Assembly: GCF_028858725.1 (NCBI RefSeq)
Contig: NC_084761.1
Location: 24,954,501 to 25,018,500, forward strand
DNA from: Colius striatus
Taxonomy: Eukaryota > Chordata > Aves > Coliiformes > Coliidae
Direction: 5' to 3'
DNA length: 64,000 nt
How positions within the stretch are numbered: position 1 is the first letter of the stretch; the number at the start of each line of letters is the position of its first letter. This document shows positions 45,770 to 58,800 of the stretch, in pieces. The notes under the pieces are model-generated. The model was not told the origin of the DNA, did no database searches, and saw nothing but the letters and a program-made list of their open reading frames with translations. The position numbers and the translations under genes were made by a program.

Positions 45770-46589
45770 GAGGTCAGTGGAAAAGGAGGTGGAGGAGAGT
45801 GCTTAGACCCTGGAAGAAAGATTCCCCTGGGAACTGAGGTGAAGATCATGGTGAGGCAGGTTGTCCTCCTGCAGTCCATTGAGGACCATCAGGAAGCAGA
45901 GATCCACTCACAGCCTGTGGAGGACCCCACACCAGAGCAGGTGGATGCCCAAAGGAAGCTGTGACTCTGGAAAGCCCACACTAGAGCACGCTCCTGGCAG
46001 GACTTGGGAGCTCATGGTGAGAGAGGAGCCCACACCAGAGCAGGTTTGCTGTCAGCACTTGTGATCCTGTGAGGGACTCAGGCTGGAGCAGACAGTACTT
46101 GAAGGATTGTTTTCCCAGTCGATGACCCGTGTTGGGGCAGGGTGTTAGGAGCTGCCCCTGTGGGAAGGACCCATGCTTGAGCAGTTCCAGAAGAATGGTA
46201 GCCTTTGGGAAGGACCCACATTGGAGAAATTCATGGAGAACTATCTCCCGTGGGAGGGATCCCACACTGTAGCAGTGGGAAGTGTGATAAGGCCTTCCCC
46301 TGAGAAAAAGTAGCAGCAAAGTCCATCTGTAATGAACTGACCAGAACCCCTATCTCCTGCACCACTGAGGGGAAAAGGCGGCAAGTCCTGGGAAGAGTGA
46401 AGGGTGGGGGAAAGTTGTTTTACAATTTCGTTTCCTCATTTCCCTGCCCTGTTCTGATTGTTCATTAATAAATCAAACCTTTTCTCCCCTAGTTGACTCT
46501 GTTTTGCTCATGACACTAATTGCTGAGCAATTTCCTTGGCCCTATCTTGACTTGCAAACCCAGCACCCAGCCAGGGCTAAACCACCATA
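45770..46589 (+). mobile_element. Avian LTR element (ERVL-like), 5' truncated
   Basis: Third copy of the LTR family, plus strand. Irregular tandem motifs of the type cccacaccagagcagg occur at about 45926, 45974, 46029, 46168, 46208 and 46259. The conserved block tgaactgaccagaaccccta follows, then an AATAAA-type element (ttaataaatcaaacc near 46465), 'ctctgttttgctcatgacac', and an end gggctaaaccaccata matching the family's inverted terminus. The expected 5' start is missing where it meets the CR1. No retroviral protein frame was seen. Confidence 0.75.
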
Positions 46590-46705
46590 GCCTCAAATTA
46601 CTTGGAGGCTAGACCAGGGGCAACACTATGCACATCTGACCCTATCATATAGTTTCTCCTGCTGTTGGACACTGCCATGAAGTGACCTCTGGTATACTCA
46701 CATTA
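46590..46705. other. Short unassigned spacer between LTR and CR1 fragment
   Basis: About 115 bp between the end of the LTR element and the next CR1 fragment; nothing was recognised in it. Confidence 0.6.
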
Positions 46706-46843
46706 TCATAGAATCACAGGATGGTAGGGGTTTGAAGGGACCTGTAGAGATCATCTAGTTCAACTCCCCACTAAAGCAGATTCACTTAGATAAGGTCACA
46801 CAGGAACATATCCAGTCAGCTCTTTAAAGTCTCCAGAGAGATT
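46706..46843 (-). mobile_element. CR1 LINE 3' fragment
   Basis: Begins tcatagaatcacaggatggt and continues 'tagagatcatctagttcaac', the inverted 3' end of the same general subfamily as the copies at 6.3 and 32.5 kb. More diverged and shorter. Confidence 0.88.
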
Positions 46844-49800
46844 ATGCTCCAATATATATAGAACCCAGGTCTTAGAAATTCAAAAATGATGTTACAGTAC
46901 TTCAAAATGGTTATTTTTAAACAGTTACTGTAAGTCATCTCCATTATTTCTTTCTTCAGTGACAGGAAGTGACAGAATCACTTTATGCAGTAGCCAATGA
47001 ACTCCTGGGCCACATCCTTAACACATTCTAAAAGTGTCTTACTTAGCCTGATGATATCCTATTTCAGCTCAAGGGTGACTCCCTAAACTCATCTCACTCT
47101 GTTTTTCCTGTCACTCCCTTCAGGATCAGCTCACCGGTTTTCGCTCATCATTAATGGAAAGTGACTTTCCAGATCCTTCTTTTCCCCAGTGTGCTGGTTC
47201 CTTCAATCCTAACCATTTACATACATGTCCCATTGCATAAAGGTCATACCTTCTCAGGCCTCATTTCCTATTAGGTCTTCCATTGAGTTGATCACATGCT
47301 CCTTCAGGGAGCAGTAAGTCTTAAACTTACCTACTTCCTCTCCTACTCACAACCTAATCTTGAGAGGGATCTTTATATAACACAGTCTTTGTCGTCAAGT
47401 TGACTCATTCTCTGTGAAACTGTCCTTATTTGCTGTAAAAGCATGGAAGTTAAGCTGCCTCTCACTACTTGCTTTTTGCCTATCACTTAACTTACCATAT
47501 TTGGCAATCCAAACACGATAAATTCTTTCTATAACCCTGAAAGAGCTTTAAAGCTGAAGTATTTTTTCCACCATTCCTGAGCAAGACATGGAAGCTGGAA
47601 CACTGTGTTAGGTTTTCCAATAGCAGGAAGGTGGCTGACTGCCGTACTATGAACTTACTGTGGTTTGTTAATATTATTATAGCAGATGGGTAACAACTCT
47701 CAATGATCTCTACCTTTCAAATCTGCCACATGGTGTTGGCTATTTCTATTTTCACTTGTCCGTGAATCTTTAGCACACCACTCCATAGGATATCATAAAG
47801 CTGCTACGCAAAATGTTTAAGTCTTTGGAGAACAGCTACATATGTGCAGAAGATATTTCTCAGAACTACCAGCTATGGAAAAGTCATTTTGGCATTCTAA
47901 GCTCGTTTTTGTAATCTGTTGTGTCCTTTACTCAGAGAATTATCTCAAGTCATCTTTCACATAACGTTCTTTGGCATGAGTGTCTTATTCTCAAAAAAAC
48001 AGCACTTGAGTTACTCTTTTCAAATGGCATAAATGTCCAGTACCTTCTACCTTTCAATATTTTGTTCATATGTATATATTTAGCCATGTCTGAACCACTA
48101 GTGGAGGGCTTAAACCCCCTGATCATCCACATAAACTTGTATCAGTTCCTTTCTGAACTGTGAGCTGGAACAATGTAATTCCCCTGGTCAAAGAACAGTT
48201 TGCCCTGAGACCTACAGGAAACAGGAACACAAACAAATCTACAACACTTAGTTGGGAAGCTAAGCTTAATTCCTGGGTCCACCTAAGAGGCAGTACTTAC
48301 ACAGCTTTAATTATCTTAGACCAGATCCCATGTTTAAGTATTATCTTCTTTGCACTGCAGCCTGCATACCTACTACTTTCTGTTCCGACTCCTTTCCAGT
48401 CTTTTTACTCACATCTTGTCTCCATTTCTGCTTCATTTTGTTATTTCTAGTACTCAGTTCTGCTGGAAAAACACCCTAAACGTCTAGCCATCAAATATTT
48501 CCCTAAGCCCCAAGAATTTAAACCCCATTTTCCTTGAATCCTACCCAGTGCACCACTAATCTCATTATCAGCACCACTTTTGTCTATCTTGTAGACTCAA
48601 TTCAAAGAGATCACATATTTCAAGGACCAGTACATGCCTCCAGTGTTTACAGACCTTGATATTTTTACTCCCCCACACCCCTCTTATGAAGTGTTACATT
48701 CACAGCTATCATTGGTATTTGACCTGAGATATTAGACAAAAACCCAGGTGGCCAAACCATTGAGGGTGGAGGCAGTAGATCTGAGATGCAAGGAGAATTC
48801 TCATTGACTTCAGGTAGTAGTATCCAGAAGTATTATTTAGAAGGCTGTTGGATTTTTCTCCTGCCTTTTGGTTATTTTTAGAACAGTTGAAATCAGCAAA
48901 CTGTGTAATTTAATATATATCTTGTAAGAGGCAATGCAACATTCAGTCCCATAAATGGAATGTTATTTCTTTTGGGGTTTGAGTCCCATGCACAGTACAA
49001 TGTTGCAAGGAGACCTGTTACAACTTCTGTGAGGTGGAATTATTTTATGCTGAGCTCTGCTTTAACTCCAGACTGAAATGTATTCCTATACCATTCCTTA
49101 GTTATTCTGTAATTCTTAGCATTTTAAATTTTGTTTTGGCAATTCTGTGCCATCTATAAATTGCAAGGTTGTATTAAGAGATTTGGGCAAGTTGCATCAA
49201 TGTGATTATCTTCTAGTCAATTTTAAGAAATTTTTTTTCTTGACAAAAAAAAAAAGCTATGCAGGAGTTCCAAAATAAACTATAAAAAAAATAAATCTTG
49301 TTCTGAACCTTCTTGCAAGTGTTATGTGAACCCTTCAAAGGGCTTTTTCTTCAAGCACACACAAAAGTGAGAGCTACTGACTTAAAAATGGACAAGAACC
49401 ACCCTAAATGCATCTTAGATCTTTCCTTGGTTTTCAGTCTCCTACCTTCCCGTTGTCAGTTGACTATATATTGTCCCAGGAAATACTTCTCAGTGCTGTA
49501 ACAAATTCCTCTGGAACAATGGGAAAGTCTTACTGCTTTAACACAGGCTTAGAGGACGGAAGCTTGTATTCTTCTATGGGTTTTTGCTTCCCAACTACAC
49601 ACTACATTCTACTGAGAAGCCAGAAGCTCATCTTGCATATAAAAATTTAAAACAAAGCTGAGAGCTTTCCACCTGCCGGTCTCAGCAGAACCAGCTTCAC
49701 CAACAGTCAAGGTCAAGGCCTGCTTTATAGGGCATAAAGATGTGCATAATCATGGGTACTATATGCATCTATGTTTAGAATTAACTAAGTCTAACAAAAC

Positions 49801-52800
49801 ACAAACAAACTAGACAGAAAACTCAAACTACCAACATTTGTCATTAATTAGATTTTCATTAAACCATGCAGGATAAATATTTTTAAACAGCTTTTCTGTT
49901 GAATGTTTGCATTTGAAAATTCTAATCCTCATTATACTCCATGTGACACCATGAATACTCATAACTGTGTCCTAAACATTCATAATTCAAAGCCAAGTCA
50001 GCTGAAAATGTAGGATCAAACAGAGCTACAAGCTACCCATTGTTATATGCTGTATATGCTTGTGGGGTTTGTTTTGTTTTCAAAGCAGTACATCCAGCCA
50101 CATAGCCTGTAGTTTTTCAGAACTTCAAATAAACAGAGAATAATCATCTTTCTAACTGTATATTGAAAATATTACATTCTGGAAAATTTATTTGAGCAAC
50201 AGTCTCATTTATGACCACCTAATGAATAAAATTAATTTGTGCCCTTTTAGGTCTTCTATTAATCTTTGGAAACAACAGTAGATTTTAGATTGCAGCTATC
50301 TACAATTTCATTGCCCATCAGACAAATAATAATATTTTTAATGCCATAACAAGCAAGTTTCTGGCTACTACACTTCTCTGGGCACTGTATTTCTTGTTAA
50401 GATTATTCAACTAGGGTACTCTGAGGTAGATACAAGATTGTGAAATGCAATGTTTTGGAAATTGTATTAAAACCCTGGAGACTGCCTAATTCCACTCTCC
50501 CCACCTCCCCTCCCACCCCAGATACAGTCACAATATGAAATAAGAAAGCTACAAACACAGTACTTCTGCTATTACAAAGAAAAGTTACACAATATTGTCT
50601 TTTGCAATACTTGGTAGGATAATTTAACTGGAGGAGTCTTATTTCTAAGTCTGTATTATACAAAATGTCAGACGACTGAAAAAAAACACAAGCAGCAGCA
50701 ATTACCAAGTATTCAACTCTGGCTCAAATAATTTTCAGATATTATTGCCAATGTCTATAAGGTCAACTGTAAAATGATTTATGTACATTAGAAAAGAAAG
50801 CACACAATAAAAGAAAAATGAAGAAAAAATTAGCTATTTCAAGGATTAACTCGGGTTACTACAAATATTTTGTGCAGCTTAGCATTGCTTAGTGAAGTTA
50901 GTTTTGAAAGCACTAAAAGGATTAAAGACAATAATTTTTCTTTTTATTCACTTTGTTATTTTTGTTTTCAAAGTTGAGTCAGAAATAAGAAATATGTTCT
51001 CCCTTACAAGCTATGATTCACACAAGTTCACTCTTTCACCCAAAGCCTTCTATTTAAACTTTACAGCTCTACTTAGCTTCACAAAAAGAGAAGTTTGGAG
51101 ACATCAAAATAATTGGGAGAAAGAATCTTGCATGGCACCCTCTCAGGAACTACTTTCACAATTCACCAAGAACAAAAGCTGATACAATGGCTTGATACAA
51201 GCCTGTTAAAACACCACTTTTGGGCAGAAGTTGAAGCGAATTGAAGTCAGCAAGTTCTGTAACTAACTGAAATGGGTAGGTTAATCTGTACAGTCTGTCT
51301 TATCTAACAATTAATAAGACAAATGTACTTTGAAAAATATGGCTTTTGATGAAAAGTCATAGCTCTAGATGGGCATTTGAAATGTCTGTCACTGTGCTGC
51401 TTCCTGAGGTATTTGCCTTTATTTAACTTAACAAGACTAACAAATCCCACTGCGCAGTCTAAAGCTGGAACTGGTTCTGTTTTAGCATGTGTGAAGCCTG
51501 CCTATATAAATGCTTTCTCTTAGCTCAAGTGTGTACTCCTCTGACATTTCAGAAGAAACAATGGCACCCCTCTGGGTCAGGCTGCAAAGAGTTTGGGTTT
51601 GATATTGTTTGTGCGACGCTGTTCTATTTATCACACAACAGGGTTTCCGTGTCTCCATCCATTCTATTGTGCTAAATCACATTGCCTTTTTTTTTTTTCC
51701 AAGTTATGTTTTAAGTTATAGCCTGTCAGGCACCCCGAGGCATCTAGACACTGGTTGCCCCATAAATTTAAAGTTACTACTGCACAGTATTGCCGTAAAT
51801 GAGTTAGTCATCTTTGCTCATAAAGCAGCAAGGGAACAGACTGAAAATACAATGCAGCTGCATCTTATTTAAAGATGTGTCATTCAAGAGGTGCAAGACA
51901 TTAACATGCCCTTTTTGAAACCATATGAAAGTCTACCCAAACTATAATAATTTGTCACAGAAAGGCTGAATGAAGCCCTGTCTACACTCAAGAAGTAGCC
52001 ATAGCTAGCCCTTTTTGTACAATATGGCCATGGCCAACCTGCATGCTGAACACACTTCCTTGTTCCGTTCACGTGGATGAGAAGTGTAAACAGTCACATG
52101 ATACAACAAATAACATGCTTTTGACGGATCTGTGCCTAAATGACATTTCTTACAGCATGAAAGGTGCCTAACAGAGACATGGGAGAGAAGGAAACACAGT
52201 GGCTGTAGAACACTTAATATGCAGCTGCTGCTACACTCCTGCCTGTCTAACCAGTGGATTTTTATATCACTGAAACTACTCCTCATGTAGGCACAGACAC
52301 ATCTATAGATACAGAGCCCTAGCAAACAACAATAGAAGCAGAGTCTCCATTTACATTCTCATGCTTTCTTAGAAAGATATCTTCTTTCTATTTGTCATTG
52401 CTGAATTTTATCATTGTACAACAGTTCTTGACACTGCATTACTTCCATTTAGTTTACAAAGTTCAGTATGACTTACTAGGTTATACAAGTTTTATTTCTG
52501 ATAAAACATCATCAAATAAGAAAGGTAGTTGTTAATTTTCCTCTGTGTTTTGTATCTTTACAGACTTGTAGGCAGTAGTCATACCCATTATTTGCAATGA
52601 AATTGTTAAGGTTGAAAATAATGTTAGTTATAACTACTAACATTGAACTGGGATAAAAGACAGAGAAAAACTAAAATAATCCAAAAGGTTGGGAGCAAAA
52701 TATTAGACATAGGTGAAAAATTTGTCCATTGTAGGGATTTTAGCTGTTAATAGTCAACACTTAGCGGAACATAATTAATCTTTAATGCTAAAAGTTGGCT

Positions 52801-55800
52801 TTTGAAAATTTGGTATTAATATTGTTATGACAAGTTACATAATAACCCCCTGATGTAAGTACCATATGGTTACTTCATAGGATCCCATCAATGAAAGTTG
52901 TTGTCTAGAAGTGAGAATTAAGAAGTTTTCAATAAAGTAAAAAAAATAACATTTAAAAAATCAAGTGAGTAAAACTCAAATGGAGAGAGGAGTAGTCAGG
53001 AGCAGGGATTCTATACAGGTTTGCATAACCTGAAACCTTCCACTTCTTCGTTCAGCCATCCAGGAGCATATACCCACAGGCCTTGTCCCAAGGATAGACA
53101 TTTGGACTGCATTAAGCTTCCAGGGAGTATGTGTGCAAAACTATGTATGAAACCATTATTAAAGAGGCTGCATGCTTGCTGTTTCTGTGGTTTGTCAGAA
53201 AGGTCATTGGTTAAGATGTTTTCATTTAATGAAAATGTGACTCTATTCTTGTTATTGTTCATTTCTTTCATGTATGTTCCTCCTCTTCAATATCATTGTT
53301 TGTCATCATATTGTGAAGCATCTTGCTGCTCCTCTAGTTATCATGGAACTGGTTAGATGTTATAGATTTGTGTAACTTCTCATTAAGCTAGTGGTTAATT
53401 TACAGATGAGTATGTTTCCATCATAACAACAACTTCCCTGAACTCATTAGGAAGTTTTAGACTTGGGTAGGATAAAAGTAAACATATTTCTTGTTCAGAA
53501 TAGTGTGGGAGCTGCATTAGTTTAGCAGACAAAGACTTGCTATTCTTCTCAGGAACTCCTCATAAGATAACTACCTATCAAATCTTTCCCATTAACCTGA
53601 CCTACACTGAGCAAACACCTACACTTGTGTTCAGTGACCAAATTTATCAAATGTGACCAAAATTATTCATCCCATGCAGAAAATACACCAAATACTGAAC
53701 CTCCACTTCTCATTGTGAGCACGTCTGCTGAACTAGCAGAAACAAACAGCCTAGATAACAAAAGCACAGAAATTAAGAACTCAAAAGCACAAATTCAAGC
53801 TGAGGTCCTATGGCAGTCAAAGAGATCTCCCAGTTAAACTTTGGACAAGGTAAAAGTGTGGATAACTGTACATTTTCTCCATTATAGGAGAACTCAAAAA
53901 CCTGCTCTTTGTATTTTGAGATGGAAAAGAATATTAAAAACAAGTCATATGAAGAAGCACTCAACTTTGAAAAGATAGCCAAGAAATCATTAACAGTTGA
54001 GTTACCAGTAGCTAAATATTTATGCTGAGCATTGCACACTTATCACAACAGCCTCTTCTTTTTCCAGAAAAATACCTCTGTTAGGGGCTGGGACAGACAG
54101 GATCCAATTTGTTTTTCTTGGTTTATTATCTTTCCTTTAAAGACAGCAACCAAGCCAAGTGGGCCCCTCTGCAACAAAAAGAATGCAGCATCTTCATTTG
54201 AGAGCTACTGGGTATGCTTGACAAGGGGAGAAGAAAACAAAAAAAGAGACAAAAGCATGCAGCTCAGGCCCAGGAGATAGCCAAGAGCAGCAGGAGAAGC
54301 TAGAAACAAGCCCTAGTGACAATGGGGGAAAAAAAGTCACTAGGGATCACAGTGAACTCAGTCTGCTTCAACCCTGAAAGCCACAAAGCTGACTGAAACC
54401 AAGACTAGAAGCAAGGACAAAGTGAACAGCAGGAGATTTGTTTATAAACCCTTTCCCATGTCTAGTCTGTCTCTTCTCTTTTTTGTCTGTTTTAAGAGGT
54501 TTGTCTGATGTAGGCTTTGTTGAAAGAAAACCTGAGGTTTGAGTCTAAAAGCTGTTTGAGGGAAGAGGTCTGAACAGACCTGCCTCAAAGCTCTGGTCAG
54601 AGATTTGTGGTTTGTTTGGTTTTTTTTTTAATGACAGAGGTATTTTGATGTTTTGTTCAATTATGTTGAGAAATTCTTTACCAAGCCATACCTCTTAGAG
54701 GAAGATGAAGAAGTGACAGCCTCAAAACAGCTATCATCTCAGAAGCAATTCCTTCACACTTGGATACAGATTCAGCATGAGGCTCTGGTAAAAAAGCTTT
54801 CCTAACTTCCTAGTACTTCTCCACTTTTCCCATACTTTACCCAGACTAGGTGCTGCTGATCAAAACCTCTTGGTAGAGCCTCCTGCAAAGCATGCTATGA
54901 ATGTTAGCCTTTGTTATACAATCAACTTTAATGCCACTTGAGCAAGGCCAGAGGAGAGCGATCAACTGTCACCAAAACACAGTGATAGACAGGAGTTTAT
55001 CAATACCAGCTGGCACCTAGGACTAAACTGGATCCAGAAACAGTTGAAACTTGCTTTAACCTACTGCTTGAGCCAAAGCAGCAGGCCCTACCTTTTCTCC
55101 ATATCCTTTAGGTCTGCTCCACCTTCTCTGGAGAGGGCATGAGACCAATTACCAACACTCTGCAGTCATCAATTACAGAGGAAGTAGAACAACTGTATTG
55201 ACCATACTATCACACATCATCTGCCTGCAAGCGTATTGCACCAGCCATTGTCACTGTGCTGTCCTCCCCTACAGCCAGTTGCACAGTTTGAACAAGAAAG
55301 GGTGAAAGAACATAAGGAAACTATTAGAGGTTAAGAGCAGATGCCCAACATGACTCAAAAAGGGATCTAAGGAAACCATCCAGTCAACATCTGCAAGCAG
55401 CTTGCAGCTGCTTCTGCTCTCTAGATAGACTAAACCAGTTTTCTAGAACAGCACAAAACAGGCATTACCTTAGCAGATCTCTCCATAAACACATCAAACT
55501 TAAAAACACTAAAATTTTTAGTCTGTGAGAATGGTTATGAAGAGACAGTGCTTGGAAAAACAAAAGCCAAGAGGAAGAACAATGCCTCGCTCTTGAACGA
55601 TGAAGGGAGAGAGTTGTCTCTAGCTTCTAATTATAACCCCATGCAAAACAGCTTGAAGTAAATGTATTTGTGTTTATTTTGCATTCAGCTTCCCAGTTCT
55701 GTGACGGGAAATGAAGGATAATAAGGATAGTAATAATAATTGCAGATGGCATACGCATGGGTGCGTGGGAAGAAAAATACCAAGAGTGCCCACAGCCTGT

Positions 55801-58800
55801 GTGCAAGCCCTGCCTACACTCAGCAGGGGCTTCATCCTTGTGTCCTCAAAGAATTAATTAATCCCCCAGGATACAGAGGATAAGTAAGTCCCGATTCCAC
55901 CAAGGAGCAAAATAAGAACCACACCTAACTGCCTGAAAGGAAATGCCCTCCTGCCAACATCATCCTTCCCTGGTGATAACTTATCTATCTTTGAGACATA
56001 ACATCCGTTTTAATAGGCATATAAACAGCAAGTATTCAAGTAATAAACACTTCCACCTGTTCAGTTTGACTTTCCCTTACAGTAGATAGGATTGGTAAGG
56101 AGAGAACCTTTCTTTGAAGTGAATGGTAAACATTTGTCTAACAGTTCATCAAAAGGTGCCTCAACTCTATGCTTTTCAGTAGGCAGAAGTCAAATTGTAA
56201 ATTGGTGGACTTCCCAAAATACATAGCAGCTGCAAGATCAGAATGCCAGCTATACATTCATTATTCAGGCAGGCCTACAATGGGGCAGAGAAGTCCTTTT
56301 TTTGTTAAACAGATAGGTACCTACCATTAAAGAGCAAGTTGTGCTGGAAAGTAATAACTAGCATTTGAAAACTCTAACAATGTTAGAATCACAGAAACCT
56401 ACACTTATAAATGTTTCACTTTAAAAAGTGTCTCTTATAAAAAAAAGGTGGGGGGAGCAGGACAGGACAGAGGGGAGGATGTCCCCCACAGGGCTTTGTC
56501 CAGGGAAGCTGAGGATTATTATAGCCAGTTATGTGGACTTGAAAGAAATGATAAAAGCATTTTCCCAAGTAGGCTTTGGAACCATTAAACAGATGAAATG
56601 AAGTAAGAGCTTGCATCTCTGTCAGAATTGATGCCACAAGTTTACAAGCCAGTCTAGACACTTTCTTAGAAGACTAAACCATCTCCGAGTTGTATTAGCT
56701 GCTACTGCAGCCTTTCACAGATTCACTGAAACTCTAAAGAGACTAAACCCCATAGAGTACCTAAACAAATGAAAGGCTGTCCTCAATAGCATGGAGCTAC
56801 TGAGGAAAAGGTTTAATAAGAAAATGATGTGAAAATCCCAGCTTCTTTTCCACATATAGGGCTAAATTACACAACCACAGCTCGACAGGAGAAAGCAACA
56901 TTTGTAAAACAGCACCTTGAAAAGGCACGAGAGTGGGAAAGTCAAGTAGAAGTGTGTGTGCTGTAAATATTAACAATTCAAGAAATTGGGGGAAAATAAG
57001 AAAATCAAAGTCTCTACTTTACAAAACATATGATATAGTGTGTAGTCCCAGGTGTGGAACAGCACTGGTGGTAAAATAGGTATGAAGTGGGAATTAGGTT
57101 AAGCCACACAGCACCAGACCATTTTCTTATCCAGATGCTGTGGTCTTTCCCCTCCCCATGCAAATAACCCATATTTCTACTTTAAGAATAAGCAGGAACA
57201 TTTATGTCTCCTTCTAGAAGCAAAGCAAGCTAAAGTAGAATTTCTTCATTGTGCTTTAATGAAGCAGCAGTCCTACTATCTGAATCTGACAACTAGATTC
57301 CACACAGCAAGTCGGATCCTTCACTACCAGACTTGATAGACTTAGAAAAAGAACTTTGACTCAACTAATATGAAAATCCAGGTCTTTTAGTAAGGTATAC
57401 GTTATAAGATTACTAGTTAACAATCCTATAAACATTTACGCTAAGCCATTGGAGCAGAAATTTACAGTTATTTCAGCTGCCTCTTGCTACTAACACACAT
57501 TTCTGGAACACCTCACATAAAAGTAGTCCACAGATACCAAATGTGATTTGCTGTAGGGGAAAAATACATGAGCATGTGCTAAATCTAGAAGATAACTTTT
57601 TTGATTGCCTACACAGAAACTTTTTCTAGAAGACTGATATAGTCAAAAAAGCAATCCATTGACTTCAAAAAGACTGAAGATTTCACTTGAGCTGTCTGCA
57701 GTAAGAGACTGTATCCCAGTAATACACTAACAACATTAGAGAAAACACACACCTCTGCCTGGTATAGCAAAAGACAACATTGGTATTTAAGAAAAATTAC
57801 TTCATATTCTTTTATCTTATTTCAAGCACTAGGTACATAGTTAAACAAAGCAATATGAATACATGTATGAAGACCCTACAGCTACATTTAGCCCCTATTC
57901 AGATCAAACCAAATTAAGCCTCTGAACACTTGTAGCCTTAAGCAGCCTAGCACCTGCCCTTACTGCCACTTACAAAAAAATCTGAACTCCTACCTGAACT
58001 CAGCATTAAAATACAGGCACAGCAGGGGTGTACAAAACATGTAATGGGAATCAGCATGTGCACCAATGCAGCATTAATACCTCCCAAAACCTCAGCAATT
58101 GTTTCCTCTGTATCAGCCTTTTAACAGCTTTGCCATTATATTATCAACACTCATTTATAATAAGAAATACTTGTTCTTAGTTTACTCAGACAGCAGAGAA
58201 AGACTTCCATAATTCTTCTGTTCATTTTCTAGAGTAAGAAGACATCATAGTTTATATTAAGCCTCTTACACATTAAGGTAGCTGGCTCAGGACACCCAAT
58301 ACAAGTAAGAAGCACATACACTTTTCAGATAGAACACAACTGTCTGCAATTCCAACAAAACAAGAAGAAAAGATAAGTATATCAATCAGAGCTATTAAAA
58401 AACCAACAAAACCCAAACCTCCAAATCTGAACATTCTTCCACTCAAAAGAACCAAAGCCAGACCACACCACTCAACAACCTCCAACAACTTACTCTCATC
58501 TCCCCTCCCCAAGCTAGAACAGGAATCTTTTATAGTTGATGTTAAAAGGCTTGTTAAAGGAAGCAGGGTCAGTTGGCCCCAGTGGTGGAGCTGGTAATGA
58601 AGGCCAGCTGTATCCTCCCAGTCTTAGCAGGACTGTGGGGCAGCAGCCATGGCCTCTGGAGAGCAAGCTGACGTTTCCCTCTGGAACTGCCTTGCCTGGC
58701 TGCTCCAATCAGTGAAAGTGAGGTAAAAACAGATGAAAAAAAGCCATCTTCTTTGGCGTGGTTTTATTTTGTACCCATATCACCATAAAAAGCCCGTATA

